Shown: piece after piece, positions 27,312 through 34,653 of the stretch
Position numbering within the stretch: position 1 is the first letter of the stretch
Layout of the letters: the number at the start of each line of letters is the position of its first letter
From: Hyphomonas oceanitis SCH89
GTDB lineage: Bacteria > Pseudomonadota > Alphaproteobacteria > Caulobacterales > Hyphomonadaceae
Assembly (NCBI RefSeq): GCF_000685295.1
Contig: NZ_ARYL01000012.1
Location: 1 to 64,000 of the forward strand
DNA length: 64,000 nucleotides
Direction: 5' to 3'
Translations under genes and position numbers: made by a program
Notes under the pieces: generated by a model
The model's input: the letters and a program-made list of their open reading frames with translations, nothing else
Databases searched by the model: none
Told to the model about the DNA's origin: nothing

Positions 27312-27908
27312 ATGGCCGACGGACACGACATCGAAGAGCGTGCAAAATTCCGCGAAATGCTGGAGGGCACGCAGGAAGACTGGGGTATCATCGCCACGCA
27401 TGCCAAGCAGTTCAACAAGGGACTAGCCAAGCGCGTACTGGACCATTTGAGGCTGCTTGACGGTGACTATGGTGGCTTCCCTGTCGACCGTCTGACCCAT
27501 TCGCTGCAGACTGCAACGCGCGCTCACCGCGACGGGCGTGACGAGGAATATGTCGTGTGCGCTCTGCTGCACGATATCGGCGATACGCTGGGCAGCATGA
27601 ACCACCCGGACGTGGCTGCGGCGATCCTCAAGCCGTTCGTATCAGAGGCCAACCTGTTCATGGTGGCCAATCACGGTGCGTTCCAGGGCTATTACTTCTT
27701 TGAGTATCTTGGCCTCGACAAGAACATGCGCGAGCAGTTCAAGGACAGCCCGCACTATGAATACTGCGCGCAGTTCTGCCATCTGTACGATCAGGCCGCA
27801 TTCGACCCTGATTATCAGAGCGAGCCGCTGGAATTCTTCGCGCCGATGGTTGAGCGCGTCTTTTCCAAGCCGAAGAACTCAATGTATCTGAAAGCCATGC
27901 AAGACTAG
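27312..27908 (+). CDS. HD-domain protein with PhnZ-like di-metal site
   Basis: 198 aa from ATG 27312 (MADGHDIEERAKFREML), preceded by GGAGAC. Six putative metal ligands occur in the order His63 (LTHSLQTAT), His87-Asp88 (ALLHDIGD), His98 (SMNHPD), His121 (VANHGAFQG) and Asp160 (HLYDQAAFD). This matches the H-HD-H-H-D pattern of PhnZ/TmpB-type diiron HD oxygenases rather than simple phosphohydrolases. Tyr53 is at the PhnZ gating-Tyr position, but the nearby Glu is replaced by Phe, so the substrate probably differs. No phosphonate genes adjoin it. Confidence 0.75.
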   Translation: MADGHDIEERAKFREMLEGTQEDWGIIATHAKQFNKGLAKRVLDHLRLLDGDYGGFPVDRLTHSLQTATRAHRDGRDEEYVVCALLHDIGDTLGSMNHPDVAAAILKPFVSEANLFMVANHGAFQGYYFFEYLGLDKNMREQFKDSPHYEYCAQFCHLYDQAAFDPDYQSEPLEFFAPMVERVFSKPKNSMYLKAMQD

Positions 27909-27912
27909 AGCG

Positions 27913-27938
27913 AACGGCCTCCCCTCGGGGGGGCCGTT
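27913..27938. other. hairpin between convergent genes
   Basis: A 7-bp stem AACGGCC/GGCCGTT with a GC-rich interior, lying between the stops of the HD and Kazal genes. No T-run follows on either strand, so it may be a weak bidirectional terminator. Confidence 0.4.
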
Positions 27939-27944
27939 ACAGCT

Positions 27945-28307
27945 TCAGCCTGTGCAGGCGCCCTTCGTGGCAACACTCGTGCCGTCGGCATGGGCTTCAC
28001 ACGTATTCGGATAGGTCTTGCCGTTGCAGCCGCAGACGGGTGCATATTCGCGTGTGCAGGCGGGCTTAATCTTCTGGCAGGTGCCAGCATAGTCAGCCGT
28101 GCTGACGCACATGCCATCCTGCACAAGACAGAAATAGCCATCTTCGCATTGCAGGGCAGCGATGCCGCCGCAGGTCTCGCCTTCGGCGCTAATGGGTAAC
28201 GCGACTGATTCTGAAGCGGGCTCGGCAGGCTCAGCGGGAGCAGGGGCGCTACACGCCGTGGCAATCAGGAAGGCTGAAAATAGAAATGTAATGGCAGTAA
28301 AACGCAT
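27945..28307 (-). CDS. Kazal-type protease inhibitor lipoprotein
   Basis: A 120-aa protein. The lipoprotein signal ends at IATAC (Cys19) and is followed by a Pro/Ala/Glu spacer. Residues about 45-75 hold a first Cys-rich segment (CGGIAALQCEDGYFCLVQDGMC). Residues about 83-118 form a Kazal domain: ACTREYAPVCGCNGKTYPNTCEA, then GACTG. Kazal domains block serine proteases through the reactive loop before YAPVCG. The lipid anchor suggests protection of the cell surface from external or own proteases. Confidence 0.85.
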   Translation of the reverse strand: MRFTAITFLFSAFLIATACSAPAPAEPAEPASESVALPISAEGETCGGIAALQCEDGYFCLVQDGMCVSTADYAGTCQKIKPACTREYAPVCGCNGKTYPNTCEAHADGTSVATKGACTG

Positions 28308-28366
28308 GGATTCCCCTCAATAGCGTGTGAGGAGAATCCTGCGCTTAAAACTCGCCTGAAGCAACC

Positions 28367-29287
28367 TTAGGCCTTCACACCACCAGCTGCGACCGCGAAC
28401 ATGTGCTGGCCGTGTTCACCACCGGCCTTGAAGGCTGGAAGCGTTTTGGACGTATCGGTGATCTGGTCCCACTTGGCGGCAACCGCCTCAGCCGTGAGGT
28501 CGTCACCGACGCCGACGAATGCACCTTCGGTTTCAACGATGCGCGCGATGGAGAATGCGCCTGCGGCAGCCGACAGGATCACGCCGGTAGGGGCATCTTC
28601 CTTGACGAGGTTCATTACGCCGGGCGACACGTATTCAGGCTTCAGCTGTTCCAGAACGGCAGGCGGCATCAGGCCTTCCGTCATCTGCGTTGCAGCCACC
28701 GGGCAGACGGCGTTGATCTTGATGTTGTTCTTTGCGCCTTCGATCTTCAGCGTGTTCATCATGCCGACGAGGCCGAGCTTGGCGGCGCCGTAATTGGCCT
28801 GGCCGAAGTTGCCATAGAGGCCAGTCGAGGAAGTCGTTACGACGATACGGCCGTAATTCTGCTCTTTCATGATGTCCCAGGCGGCGTGGATCGGCATGAA
28901 CGAGCCGCGCAGGTGAACGTCGATGACGAGGTCGATGTCGGTTTGCGTCATCTTGGAGAAAGACTTGTCGCGCAGGATGCCGGCATTGGCGATCAGGATG
29001 TCGATGCGGCCCCATTTGGCCATTGTGTCATCGATCACTTTTTTCACGCCAGCGGCGTCAGCAACCGAGGAGCCGTTGGCGATCGCTTCGCCGCCCAGGG
29101 CTTCGATTTCCTTCACGACGCCTTCAGCTGCTGCGGAGCTGCCACCCGATCCGTCCATGCTGGAGCCCAGATCGTTGACGACGACCTTGGCGCCGCGGCG
29201 GGCAAGTTCGAGGGCGTGGCAACGACCAAGGCCGCCGCCGGCGCCGGTGACGATGGCAACTTTGCCGTCAAAACGGATATCGGACAT
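28367..29287 (-). CDS. SDR-family dehydrogenase (MFE-2-like 3-hydroxyacyl-CoA dehydrogenase)
   Basis: 306 aa from ATG 29287 (MSDIRFDGKVAIVTGAGGGLGR). It has a Rossmann TGAGGGLG cofactor motif, VVVNDLG (Asp after beta2, favouring NAD), NAGILRD, and catalytic Ser (TTSSTGLYG) with Tyr-x3-Lys (YGAAKLG). The KVVVNDLGSSMDGSG-type sequence and C-terminal region resemble the dehydrogenase unit of peroxisomal-type multifunctional enzymes, suggesting beta-oxidation or a related acyl-CoA step. Confidence 0.85.
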   Translation of the reverse strand: MSDIRFDGKVAIVTGAGGGLGRCHALELARRGAKVVVNDLGSSMDGSGGSSAAAEGVVKEIEALGGEAIANGSSVADAAGVKKVIDDTMAKWGRIDILIANAGILRDKSFSKMTQTDIDLVIDVHLRGSFMPIHAAWDIMKEQNYGRIVVTTSSTGLYGNFGQANYGAAKLGLVGMMNTLKIEGAKNNIKINAVCPVAATQMTEGLMPPAVLEQLKPEYVSPGVMNLVKEDAPTGVILSAAAGAFSIARIVETEGAFVGVGDDLTAEAVAAKWDQITDTSKTLPAFKAGGEHGQHMFAVAAGGVKA

Positions 29288-29442
29288 GGGAAAACTCCTG
29301 CAATTGCTACAAACGGTTCTGGTCGGTGTCACACCAGACGTTCACGTAAACGTCAAGCCGCGTCCCTGCGTCATATCTTGCCGCAAGCGCATGCCCGTGG
29401 TCAGAGTCCCAAAACGAAACGCATGAAATGGGAGGAACCGAC

Positions 29443-29811
29443 ATGCTGGCTTACGTAACCCTTGGAACGAACAACAAGGAAAAAGCCCTGACTTTCTATG
29501 ACGCCGTCCTCGGTGAAATGGGCGCGAAACGCTTCTTCGCGAACGATCGCCTGCAATTCTATGGCGTCGGCCCCGGCCAGCCCATGCTGGCGATTGGTGA
29601 CCCCTATGACAAGGATTCTGCCAGCTGCGGCAATGGTGTGATGCCGGCGCTGGCCTGCGCGGACAATGCAACGGTCGACAAGGTCTACAACAAGGCCATC
29701 GAACTTGGCGCCGTTGACGAAGGCGCGCCGGGCAACCGCATGCCGACCTTCTATGGCGCCTATTTCCGCGACCCCGACGGCAACAAGATCTGCGTCTGCA
29801 AGCTCGGATAG
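29443..29811 (+). CDS. VOC (glyoxalase/bleomycin-resistance) family protein
   Basis: 122 aa from ATG 29443 (MLAYVTLGTNNKEKALTFYD), behind SD GGGAGGAAC. A paired beta-alpha-beta-beta-beta VOC fold is indicated by YVTLGTNNKEKALTFYDAVLGEMG and the end GAYFRDPDGNKICVCKLG. The specific reaction is unknown; similar short VOC proteins are often annotated as lactoylglutathione lyase-like. Confidence 0.85.
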   Translation: MLAYVTLGTNNKEKALTFYDAVLGEMGAKRFFANDRLQFYGVGPGQPMLAIGDPYDKDSASCGNGVMPALACADNATVDKVYNKAIELGAVDEGAPGNRMPTFYGAYFRDPDGNKICVCKLG

Positions 29812-29840
29812 GCCTTGTTGTCGGCTGAAACGGCCCTTAT

Positions 29841-29905
29841 TCCCGGCGCAGGCCGGGGTCTCTTGCCTTTCTTCAATTGCCTGAGGTCCCGGCGTTCGCC
29901 GGGAG
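29841..29905. repeat. dispersed palindromic repeat, copy 1
   Basis: Contains CCCGGCGCAGGCCGGGGTCTC, then after a 24-base spacer GAGGTCCCGGCGTTCGCCGGGA. The two halves form hairpins and pair with each other (GGTCTC with GAGGTC-type ends). A second copy with the same halves and similar spacing lies at 31270-31342. Confidence 0.75.
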
Positions 29906-29949
29906 CACGGCGTGTGGGGTGATCCTGAATGAGCCCCTTTGAGAGCCCC

Positions 29950-30070
29950 ACTCACCTCCCGGGGATACCTGCGGAGGCAGGTATCCATGGACCGGGTTTT
30001 CCCGAAGCGCTGTGAGGCCCGGCCAGTCCATGGGCCCCTGCCTGCGCAGGGGCCACCGGGGGGATAGGTG
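29950..30070. repeat. large nested palindrome
   Basis: GGATACCT/AGGTATCC (29963-29970, 29979-29986) is followed by arms CATGGAC/GTCCATG (about 29986-30033). Next is a perfect 9-bp stem GGCCCCTGC/GCAGGGGCC (30033-30041, 30046-30054). Outer CACCTCCCGGGG and CCGGGGGGATAGGTG are partly complementary. The whole could fold into one multibranched structure. Confidence 0.6.
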
Positions 30071-30148
30071 GGTGTGCGAATTTGAGGATGCAGGGGCGAC
30101 CGGAAACGCCTTAAAGCGCCCGGCAAAATGGTCTGATTGTGGGGGGAT

Positions 30149-30745
30149 TTAGCCCGAACTTTCCCAGCTTTTGAACGCCGCACGCAGCAATTCCGGCAGG
30201 GCCGTGGCGATGGCGCCAAGCTCTGGCGGCATGCGGTGGGTGCGGGTCATGGGCAGCGCCATGGGGGCCGCTTCACCGGCCCTGCGCTGGCGTTCCAGCG
30301 TACGGGCGAGGCGTTTGGCGTGGGCTTCCGGGGCGGCGAGCAGTTCCTGCAGCGCCGCGAGGCGGGCGAGGATCGGGGCGGCCTGAACGGGCCCGCAGGC
30401 CCGTGTCGCGGTCGCTAACCCGTCCCCGACCATGTCCGGGCCCATGACGCGGGGCGACAGGCCGGTGAGGCGGCCCGAGGCTTTGGTTTCGACGCGCTCG
30501 GCATCCGGATGATGCCCGGACGATGCCCGAATAGTAACCGGAGGCAGCACGAGACCAAGCGCCATCAAAGTGAGAAGCCGCCGGATGATGATTTCTAGGC
30601 GCGCGAGTTCGGCCCGGGCGCGTTGGGCGAGGGTGCGTTTCAGTGTGGTGGGGTTGAGGTGCGCGTTCGTGATAACGGCGACGTTCGCCAAGGCACGCTG
30701 AGCCTGGGCGATGCCATGGGTGACGAAGGCGGACGGTTTGCTCAT
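30149..30745 (-). CDS. small single-TM protein, paralogue B of a two-member family
   Basis: 198 aa from ATG 30745 (MSKPSAFVTHGIAQAQRAL). It is a paralogue of the gene at 3389-4009, sharing the central LE-I-RRLL-L-ALGL membrane segment and the C-terminal AAPILA, LLAAPEAHAKRLARTLE and WESSG blocks. About 55 bases upstream are also alignable between the copies (GGGTTGGAT and GTAT elements), with a TATACT box nine bases before ATG that would give an almost leaderless mRNA. Function unknown. Confidence 0.55.
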   Translation of the reverse strand: MSKPSAFVTHGIAQAQRALANVAVITNAHLNPTTLKRTLAQRARAELARLEIIIRRLLTLMALGLVLPPVTIRASSGHHPDAERVETKASGRLTGLSPRVMGPDMVGDGLATATRACGPVQAAPILARLAALQELLAAPEAHAKRLARTLERQRRAGEAAPMALPMTRTHRMPPELGAIATALPELLRAAFKSWESSG

Positions 30746-30830
30746 GGCGGCCAGTATAGGCCGGGCGGGATTGGGGTTGGATAAGGTGGGGGAGCAAAGT
30801 CCGCATCCACGGAGAAGGTCGGGACTGCGG

Positions 30831-30878
30831 CTGAAAAAGAAATGCGTTCCCCTCACGTGTGAGGAGAGGGGAACGCAT
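30831..30878 (-). terminator. terminator of the small lipoprotein gene
   Basis: A perfect 12-bp stem (30842-30853 with 30867-30878, ATGCGTTCCCCT and its complement), followed on the minus strand by TTCTTTTT. Confidence 0.9.
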
Positions 30879-30898
30879 CAATTCGGTTCAGGCCTGGA

Positions 30899-31111
30899 TC
30901 ACTCCGGGTCGGACGCCTCATCGGCGGCGTCGTCGACGGCTTCGCCTGCATTTTCAAGAGGGCCATCGGTGCGATCGACTTCACCCGTGGTGGCTTCCTC
31001 GATGGCGGAATCCATCTTCTCGCCCTGCTTCTCGGCACTCGAATTGTCGCCACATGCGGCCAGCATGAGAAGGCCGGCCAGCATGAGGCCTGTCGTTTTC
31101 AATTTCCGCAT
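30899..31111 (-). CDS. small acidic lipoprotein
   Basis: 70 aa from ATG 31111 (MRKLKTTGLMLAGLLMLAAC). The lipobox is LAAC at residues 17-20. The mature part is short and strongly acidic (KMDSAIEEATTGEVDRTDGPLENAGEAVDDAADEASDPE region), probably disordered or helical. It resembles entericidin-like or stress-linked small lipoproteins in size only. A strong terminator follows. Confidence 0.7.
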   Translation of the reverse strand: MRKLKTTGLMLAGLLMLAACGDNSSAEKQGEKMDSAIEEATTGEVDRTDGPLENAGEAVDDAADEASDPE

Positions 31112-31269
31112 TTTACTGCTCCTGTCGTTTTGATCAGATAGTCGGACAGGGACGCATGCCCCCGGAGCCCGGTCCTGCCTGCATTGGCGAGCGTGGACTG
31201 GCACCAGCATGGTCGCATCGCCGTCGATTCGCAATGTTTGTGCGATTGTGAGGAGAAGCATGACCGTAT

Positions 31270-31342
31270 CCCCGGCGAAGGCCGGGGTCTCCTGCGGGTG
31301 GCTTTGGTCTTCAATGGCATGAGATCCCGGCGTTCGCCGGGA
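31270..31342. repeat. dispersed palindromic repeat, copy 2
   Basis: CCCCGGCGAAGGCCGGGGTCTC, then GAGATCCCGGCGTTCGCCGGGA after a 31-base spacer. It matches the copy at 29841-29905 in both arms, with a different spacer. It lies between rsmA and the small lipoprotein gene. Confidence 0.75.
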
Positions 31343-31362
31343 CTGCGGGTATGGGAGTGCGT

Positions 31363-32196
31363 TCAGGCCAGACTTGCCGCCAACCGCCTGAAGTCGTCCT
31401 GCGTCAGGGTTTCCGCCCGCGCTGTGGGGTCGATGTCGACGCTCTGGAGCCATTCTTCGGCTTTCATACCACGCTTCTTGGCGAAGGGTTTCAGGGCCGC
31501 GCGCATCATTTTGCGGCGCTGGCCAAAGGCGGCGCCGGTGATCTGTTCGAGCTGGTCGATATGCTGGAAGCGCTGGTCGGCGGGCAGGGGCTCCAGCACG
31601 GCGACGGCGCTGTCGACCTTGGGCGGCGGCGAGAAGGCGCCGGGCGGCAGCGTGAAGGAGATGTAGGGGCGCGTGGCCGACTGGGCGAGCACGGCGAGGC
31701 GGCCGTAATGGTCTGTGTCCGGCGCAGCGCAGATGCGCTCGGCGACTTCCTTCTGGAACATCAGCGCCATCTCGCCGCGCCAGTCACCGGCCTTGAGCCA
31801 GCCGACGAGCAAAGGCGTGCCGACATTGTACGGAAGGTTGGCGATGATCATGGCGGGCTGTGTGGCGCCGGCCTCGTTGACCAGTTTCTCGAAATTGACC
31901 TTGCGGGCATCTTTCTGGACGACGATGAGACGGCCGTCGCGGGCCGCAGGCCAGAGCGTCAACGCCTCGGCAAAGCGCGGGTCTGTCTCCACGGCGATGA
32001 CGGTGCCTGCGCCTTCGTCGAGCAGGGCGCGGGTCAGGCCGCCGGGGCCGGGGCCGACTTCGATGACGACGCGGTCTTTCACCGGGCCCGCAGCGAGGGC
32101 GGCGCGGTGGAGGATGCTGGGGTCGAACAGGAAGTGTTGTCCGAGCGCCTTGCGGGCCGGCGCGTCTGTCAGTTCGGGGCGTTCAATGTCGCTCAT
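31363..32196 (-). CDS. rsmA: 16S rRNA dimethyladenosine methyltransferase
   Basis: RsmA/KsgA dimethylates A1518 and A1519 of 16S rRNA. 277 aa with ALGQHFLFD, the SAM motif EVGPGPGGLTRALL, the acidic VETD and the catalytic NLPYNV. It is last in the lptD-surA-pdxA-rsmA operon, as in E. coli, and its ATG overlaps the pdxA stop (ATGA). Confidence 0.97.
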   Translation of the reverse strand: MSDIERPELTDAPARKALGQHFLFDPSILHRAALAAGPVKDRVVIEVGPGPGGLTRALLDEGAGTVIAVETDPRFAEALTLWPAARDGRLIVVQKDARKVNFEKLVNEAGATQPAMIIANLPYNVGTPLLVGWLKAGDWRGEMALMFQKEVAERICAAPDTDHYGRLAVLAQSATRPYISFTLPPGAFSPPPKVDSAVAVLEPLPADQRFQHIDQLEQITGAAFGQRRKMMRAALKPFAKKRGMKAEEWLQSVDIDPTARAETLTQDDFRRLAASLA

Positions 32197-33239
32197 GAGG
32201 CGTTCGCCCTTGTTTTGGCCATGGCGGCGGCGAGGCGGATGGCGGCGATGAGGCTGTCGGGGCGTGTGGTGCCTGCGGCAGCGGCGTCATAGGCGGTGCC
32301 ATGGTCCGGGCTGGTGCGCACGACAGGCAGGCCGAGCGTGACGTTCACGCCGCCCCACATGTCCAGCGTCTTCACCGGGATCAGGCCCTGGTCGTGCGTC
32401 ATGGCGATGACGGCGTCATAGGCGCCGCTGAGGGCTTCGGCGAAGACCGTGTCGCCGGGGCGGGCATCTGACATGTCCACGCCGGAAAGGCGCAGGGCAT
32501 GGGCAGCAGGGTTGATGACGGAGATTTCTTCCTTGCCGATGGTGCCGTCTTCACCCGCATGCGGGTTGAGGCCGGTAAAGGCGATGCGCGGCGCGGCAAC
32601 ACCGAAATCGCGCCGAAGCGAGGCGGCAACGATCTGGCCGATCTGCACGAGGCCCGGCACTGTCAGCGCATAGCCAACGGTCATCAGCGGAATGTGGATC
32701 GTGGCGAGCGCCACACGCAGGCCGCCGCCGACGAGCATCATCACCGGCTTGGGCGGCGGGCTGTTCGGGTCGGCGCAAAGGTGCGCGACGTATTCCGTGT
32801 GGCCGGGATAGGCAAAGCCTGCGCCGTAGAGCAGGGCCTTGTTGATCGGATTGGTGACTAGTCCGGCAGCTGCGCCATCCAGGGCGTGGGACGTGGCCAG
32901 CGCGATGGATCGGATGATGGCGGGTGCGGCTTCAGCGTTTGGCTTGCCGGGCTGGATGTCCGGCACGTCGTTGAGGGCGAGCACCGGGAGGGCATCTGGG
33001 AACACCGCTGCGGCCTCTTCCGGCGAGGCAATTTCGCGGACGGGCAGGTCGGACGGATAGAGAGCCGGGGCGCTGATGGCGTAGAAGGCAAGGCTCGGGT
33101 CGGTGCGAAGCTGGCGCCAGGCCTCTGCCGTGATGGCAGGACCGCACCCGGCCGGGTCCCCCATGGTCAGAGCCAGGGGCAAAAAGGAGACATCTTCGCT
33201 CACGTGCGGAGGTGTGGTTCCAAACGCGGGATCGTGCAA
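32193..33239 (-). CDS. pdxA: 4-hydroxythreonine-4-phosphate dehydrogenase
   Basis: PdxA oxidises 4-phosphohydroxy-L-threonine in DXP-dependent pyridoxal phosphate synthesis. Motifs: TMGDPAGCGPAI, the zinc-binding His of AYPGHTEYVAHLC, NPHAGEDGTIGKEE and AMTHDQGLIPVK. The listed start is TTG 33239, three bases after the surA stop (348 aa). GTG 33203 would give a more typical length, so the start is uncertain. Confidence 0.95.
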   Translation of the reverse strand: MHDPAFGTTPPHVSEDVSFLPLALTMGDPAGCGPAITAEAWRQLRTDPSLAFYAISAPALYPSDLPVREIASPEEAAAVFPDALPVLALNDVPDIQPGKPNAEAAPAIIRSIALATSHALDGAAAGLVTNPINKALLYGAGFAYPGHTEYVAHLCADPNSPPPKPVMMLVGGGLRVALATIHIPLMTVGYALTVPGLVQIGQIVAASLRRDFGVAAPRIAFTGLNPHAGEDGTIGKEEISVINPAAHALRLSGVDMSDARPGDTVFAEALSGAYDAVIAMTHDQGLIPVKTLDMWGGVNVTLGLPVVRTSPDHGTAYDAAAAGTTRPDSLIAAIRLAAAMAKTRANAS

Positions 33240-33242
33240 GCC

Positions 33243-34487
33243 CTAACGATAGATGATCGTGGCTTCGCGGCGCAGGTTACGCAGCTCGCGCTCGGAAATC
33301 ATGCCGAGTTCGCGGTTCTTGAGGCTGCCTTTCAGGTCGTCGCGCGAGGGCAGGGCCTCGGCGCCGTCATTGCGGGCGCAGACATACATGGTGGCAAGGC
33401 CGCCGGACGCCGCGAAGATGGCCGTGGGCTGGCCCACATCGACCTGCATGACCAGATCCTTGCCCTCGGGGCCGAGTTCATCGACATTTATCTCGTCTAG
33501 ATCGGCGGCCCGCAAATTGGTCTTGGAATTGGCGACGCTCTGGACGTCATCACAGGTCTTGATCTGGTCCATGGCGGCCTGGAGGTCTTCCTCCTTGCCG
33601 TCCGTAACGAAGAGGCGCTTGAGGTTTACCTTGGTCACGGCCTGGCTCGGTTCACGCTTGTTGGCGACGAGGAGGATGTAGACGCCGTTCTCGACGGGAA
33701 TGGGCTCAAGCAGGCCGGGCTTGTCGATGCCGGAGACAGCTGCGGCCAGTTCCGGCGCGAGGTCTTCCGTGGAAACCCAGCCCATGTCGCCGCCCGTTGC
33801 CGCGGTGGGCGCCGACGAGATGCGTTGCGCGGCGACGCGGAAGTCTGCGCCTTGTTTCAGCTGGTCAAGCACGGTGTTTGCGGCGGCAAGCGCCTGCGTC
33901 TTGGTTTCCTCGTCCGGGGCGAACAGGAAGATTTCCGACACGCGATACTGGGTTTTCTTTGAGGCGGAGCGCATGCGCTCCAACTGGTCGTCGACCTGGT
34001 TTTCCGAGACGCGGATACGGGAGCCATAGAGGCCGCTCATGACGCGGTTCCAGGCGATCTCGGCGCGCATCTGTTCTTCGAGGCTGGCCGGGTTGACGCC
34101 GGACTCCAGGAGCTGGGCTTTCAGCTGGTCGCCGGTTGTGCCCCCCTGACGGGCCATGTCTTCGACCGCGCCGGCAATCTCGCGGGGGTCGATCTCCATG
34201 TCGAATTCGGAGGCCTTCTCAAGCTGCAGGCTTTCGTCGATCAGCTGTTCGAGGGCCTGGCCGGTGATCTGCTGGATCTGCTCCTGGCTGGGCTGCTGGC
34301 CGCCAAGGCTGAGCAGGAGCAGACGGGCGCGCTGGCGCACGTCCGAATAGGAGATCGGCTTGTCATTGACGACGGCGGCGATGCCTTCCAGCGCGAGACG
34401 TCCGGAATCCGTGGAATCCTGCGCATTGGCGACGCCTGCGGCAGACAATGCGAACAGGGAGGCAGCGACAAGTAACTGACGGACCAT
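33243..34487 (-). CDS. surA: periplasmic chaperone / peptidyl-prolyl isomerase SurA
   Basis: 414 aa from ATG 34487 (MVRQLLVAASLFALSAAGVANAQ), giving a clean signal peptide of about 23 residues; the longer frame to 34583 adds a non-signal sequence. A SurA N-terminal helical domain (IAAVVNDKPISYSDV) precedes one parvulin domain (YRVSEIFLF...GGDMGWVSTEDLAPELAAAV). The second parvulin repeat is not recognisable. It escorts outer-membrane proteins such as LptD, its operon partner. Confidence 0.92.
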   Translation of the reverse strand: MVRQLLVAASLFALSAAGVANAQDSTDSGRLALEGIAAVVNDKPISYSDVRQRARLLLLSLGGQQPSQEQIQQITGQALEQLIDESLQLEKASEFDMEIDPREIAGAVEDMARQGGTTGDQLKAQLLESGVNPASLEEQMRAEIAWNRVMSGLYGSRIRVSENQVDDQLERMRSASKKTQYRVSEIFLFAPDEETKTQALAAANTVLDQLKQGADFRVAAQRISSAPTAATGGDMGWVSTEDLAPELAAAVSGIDKPGLLEPIPVENGVYILLVANKREPSQAVTKVNLKRLFVTDGKEEDLQAAMDQIKTCDDVQSVANSKTNLRAADLDEINVDELGPEGKDLVMQVDVGQPTAIFAASGGLATMYVCARNDGAEALPSRDDLKGSLKNRELGMISERELRNLRREATIIYR

Positions 34488-34653
34488 GTATTTTCTCCGT
34501 TGAGCCCCCAGCCGGGCCCAAATCATTAACTGATGCGGACCATACAAGTCCTGTCGCAAGGCGCAACGGATCAGGACAGTCATGCCTGAATCGTTACAGA
34601 AAAATCAGGTTAGGCGCGATGTCTGCGGCGGGGGCGCCAACGGGCTTTCCGAA

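Larger units (their letters stand above)
29812..30148. other. gene-free region packed with palindromic repeats
   Basis: 337 bases between the VOC gene and the minus-strand gene ending at 30149. No coding potential is seen. Most of it is the two repeat elements listed at 29841-29905 and 29950-30070. Confidence 0.6.
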
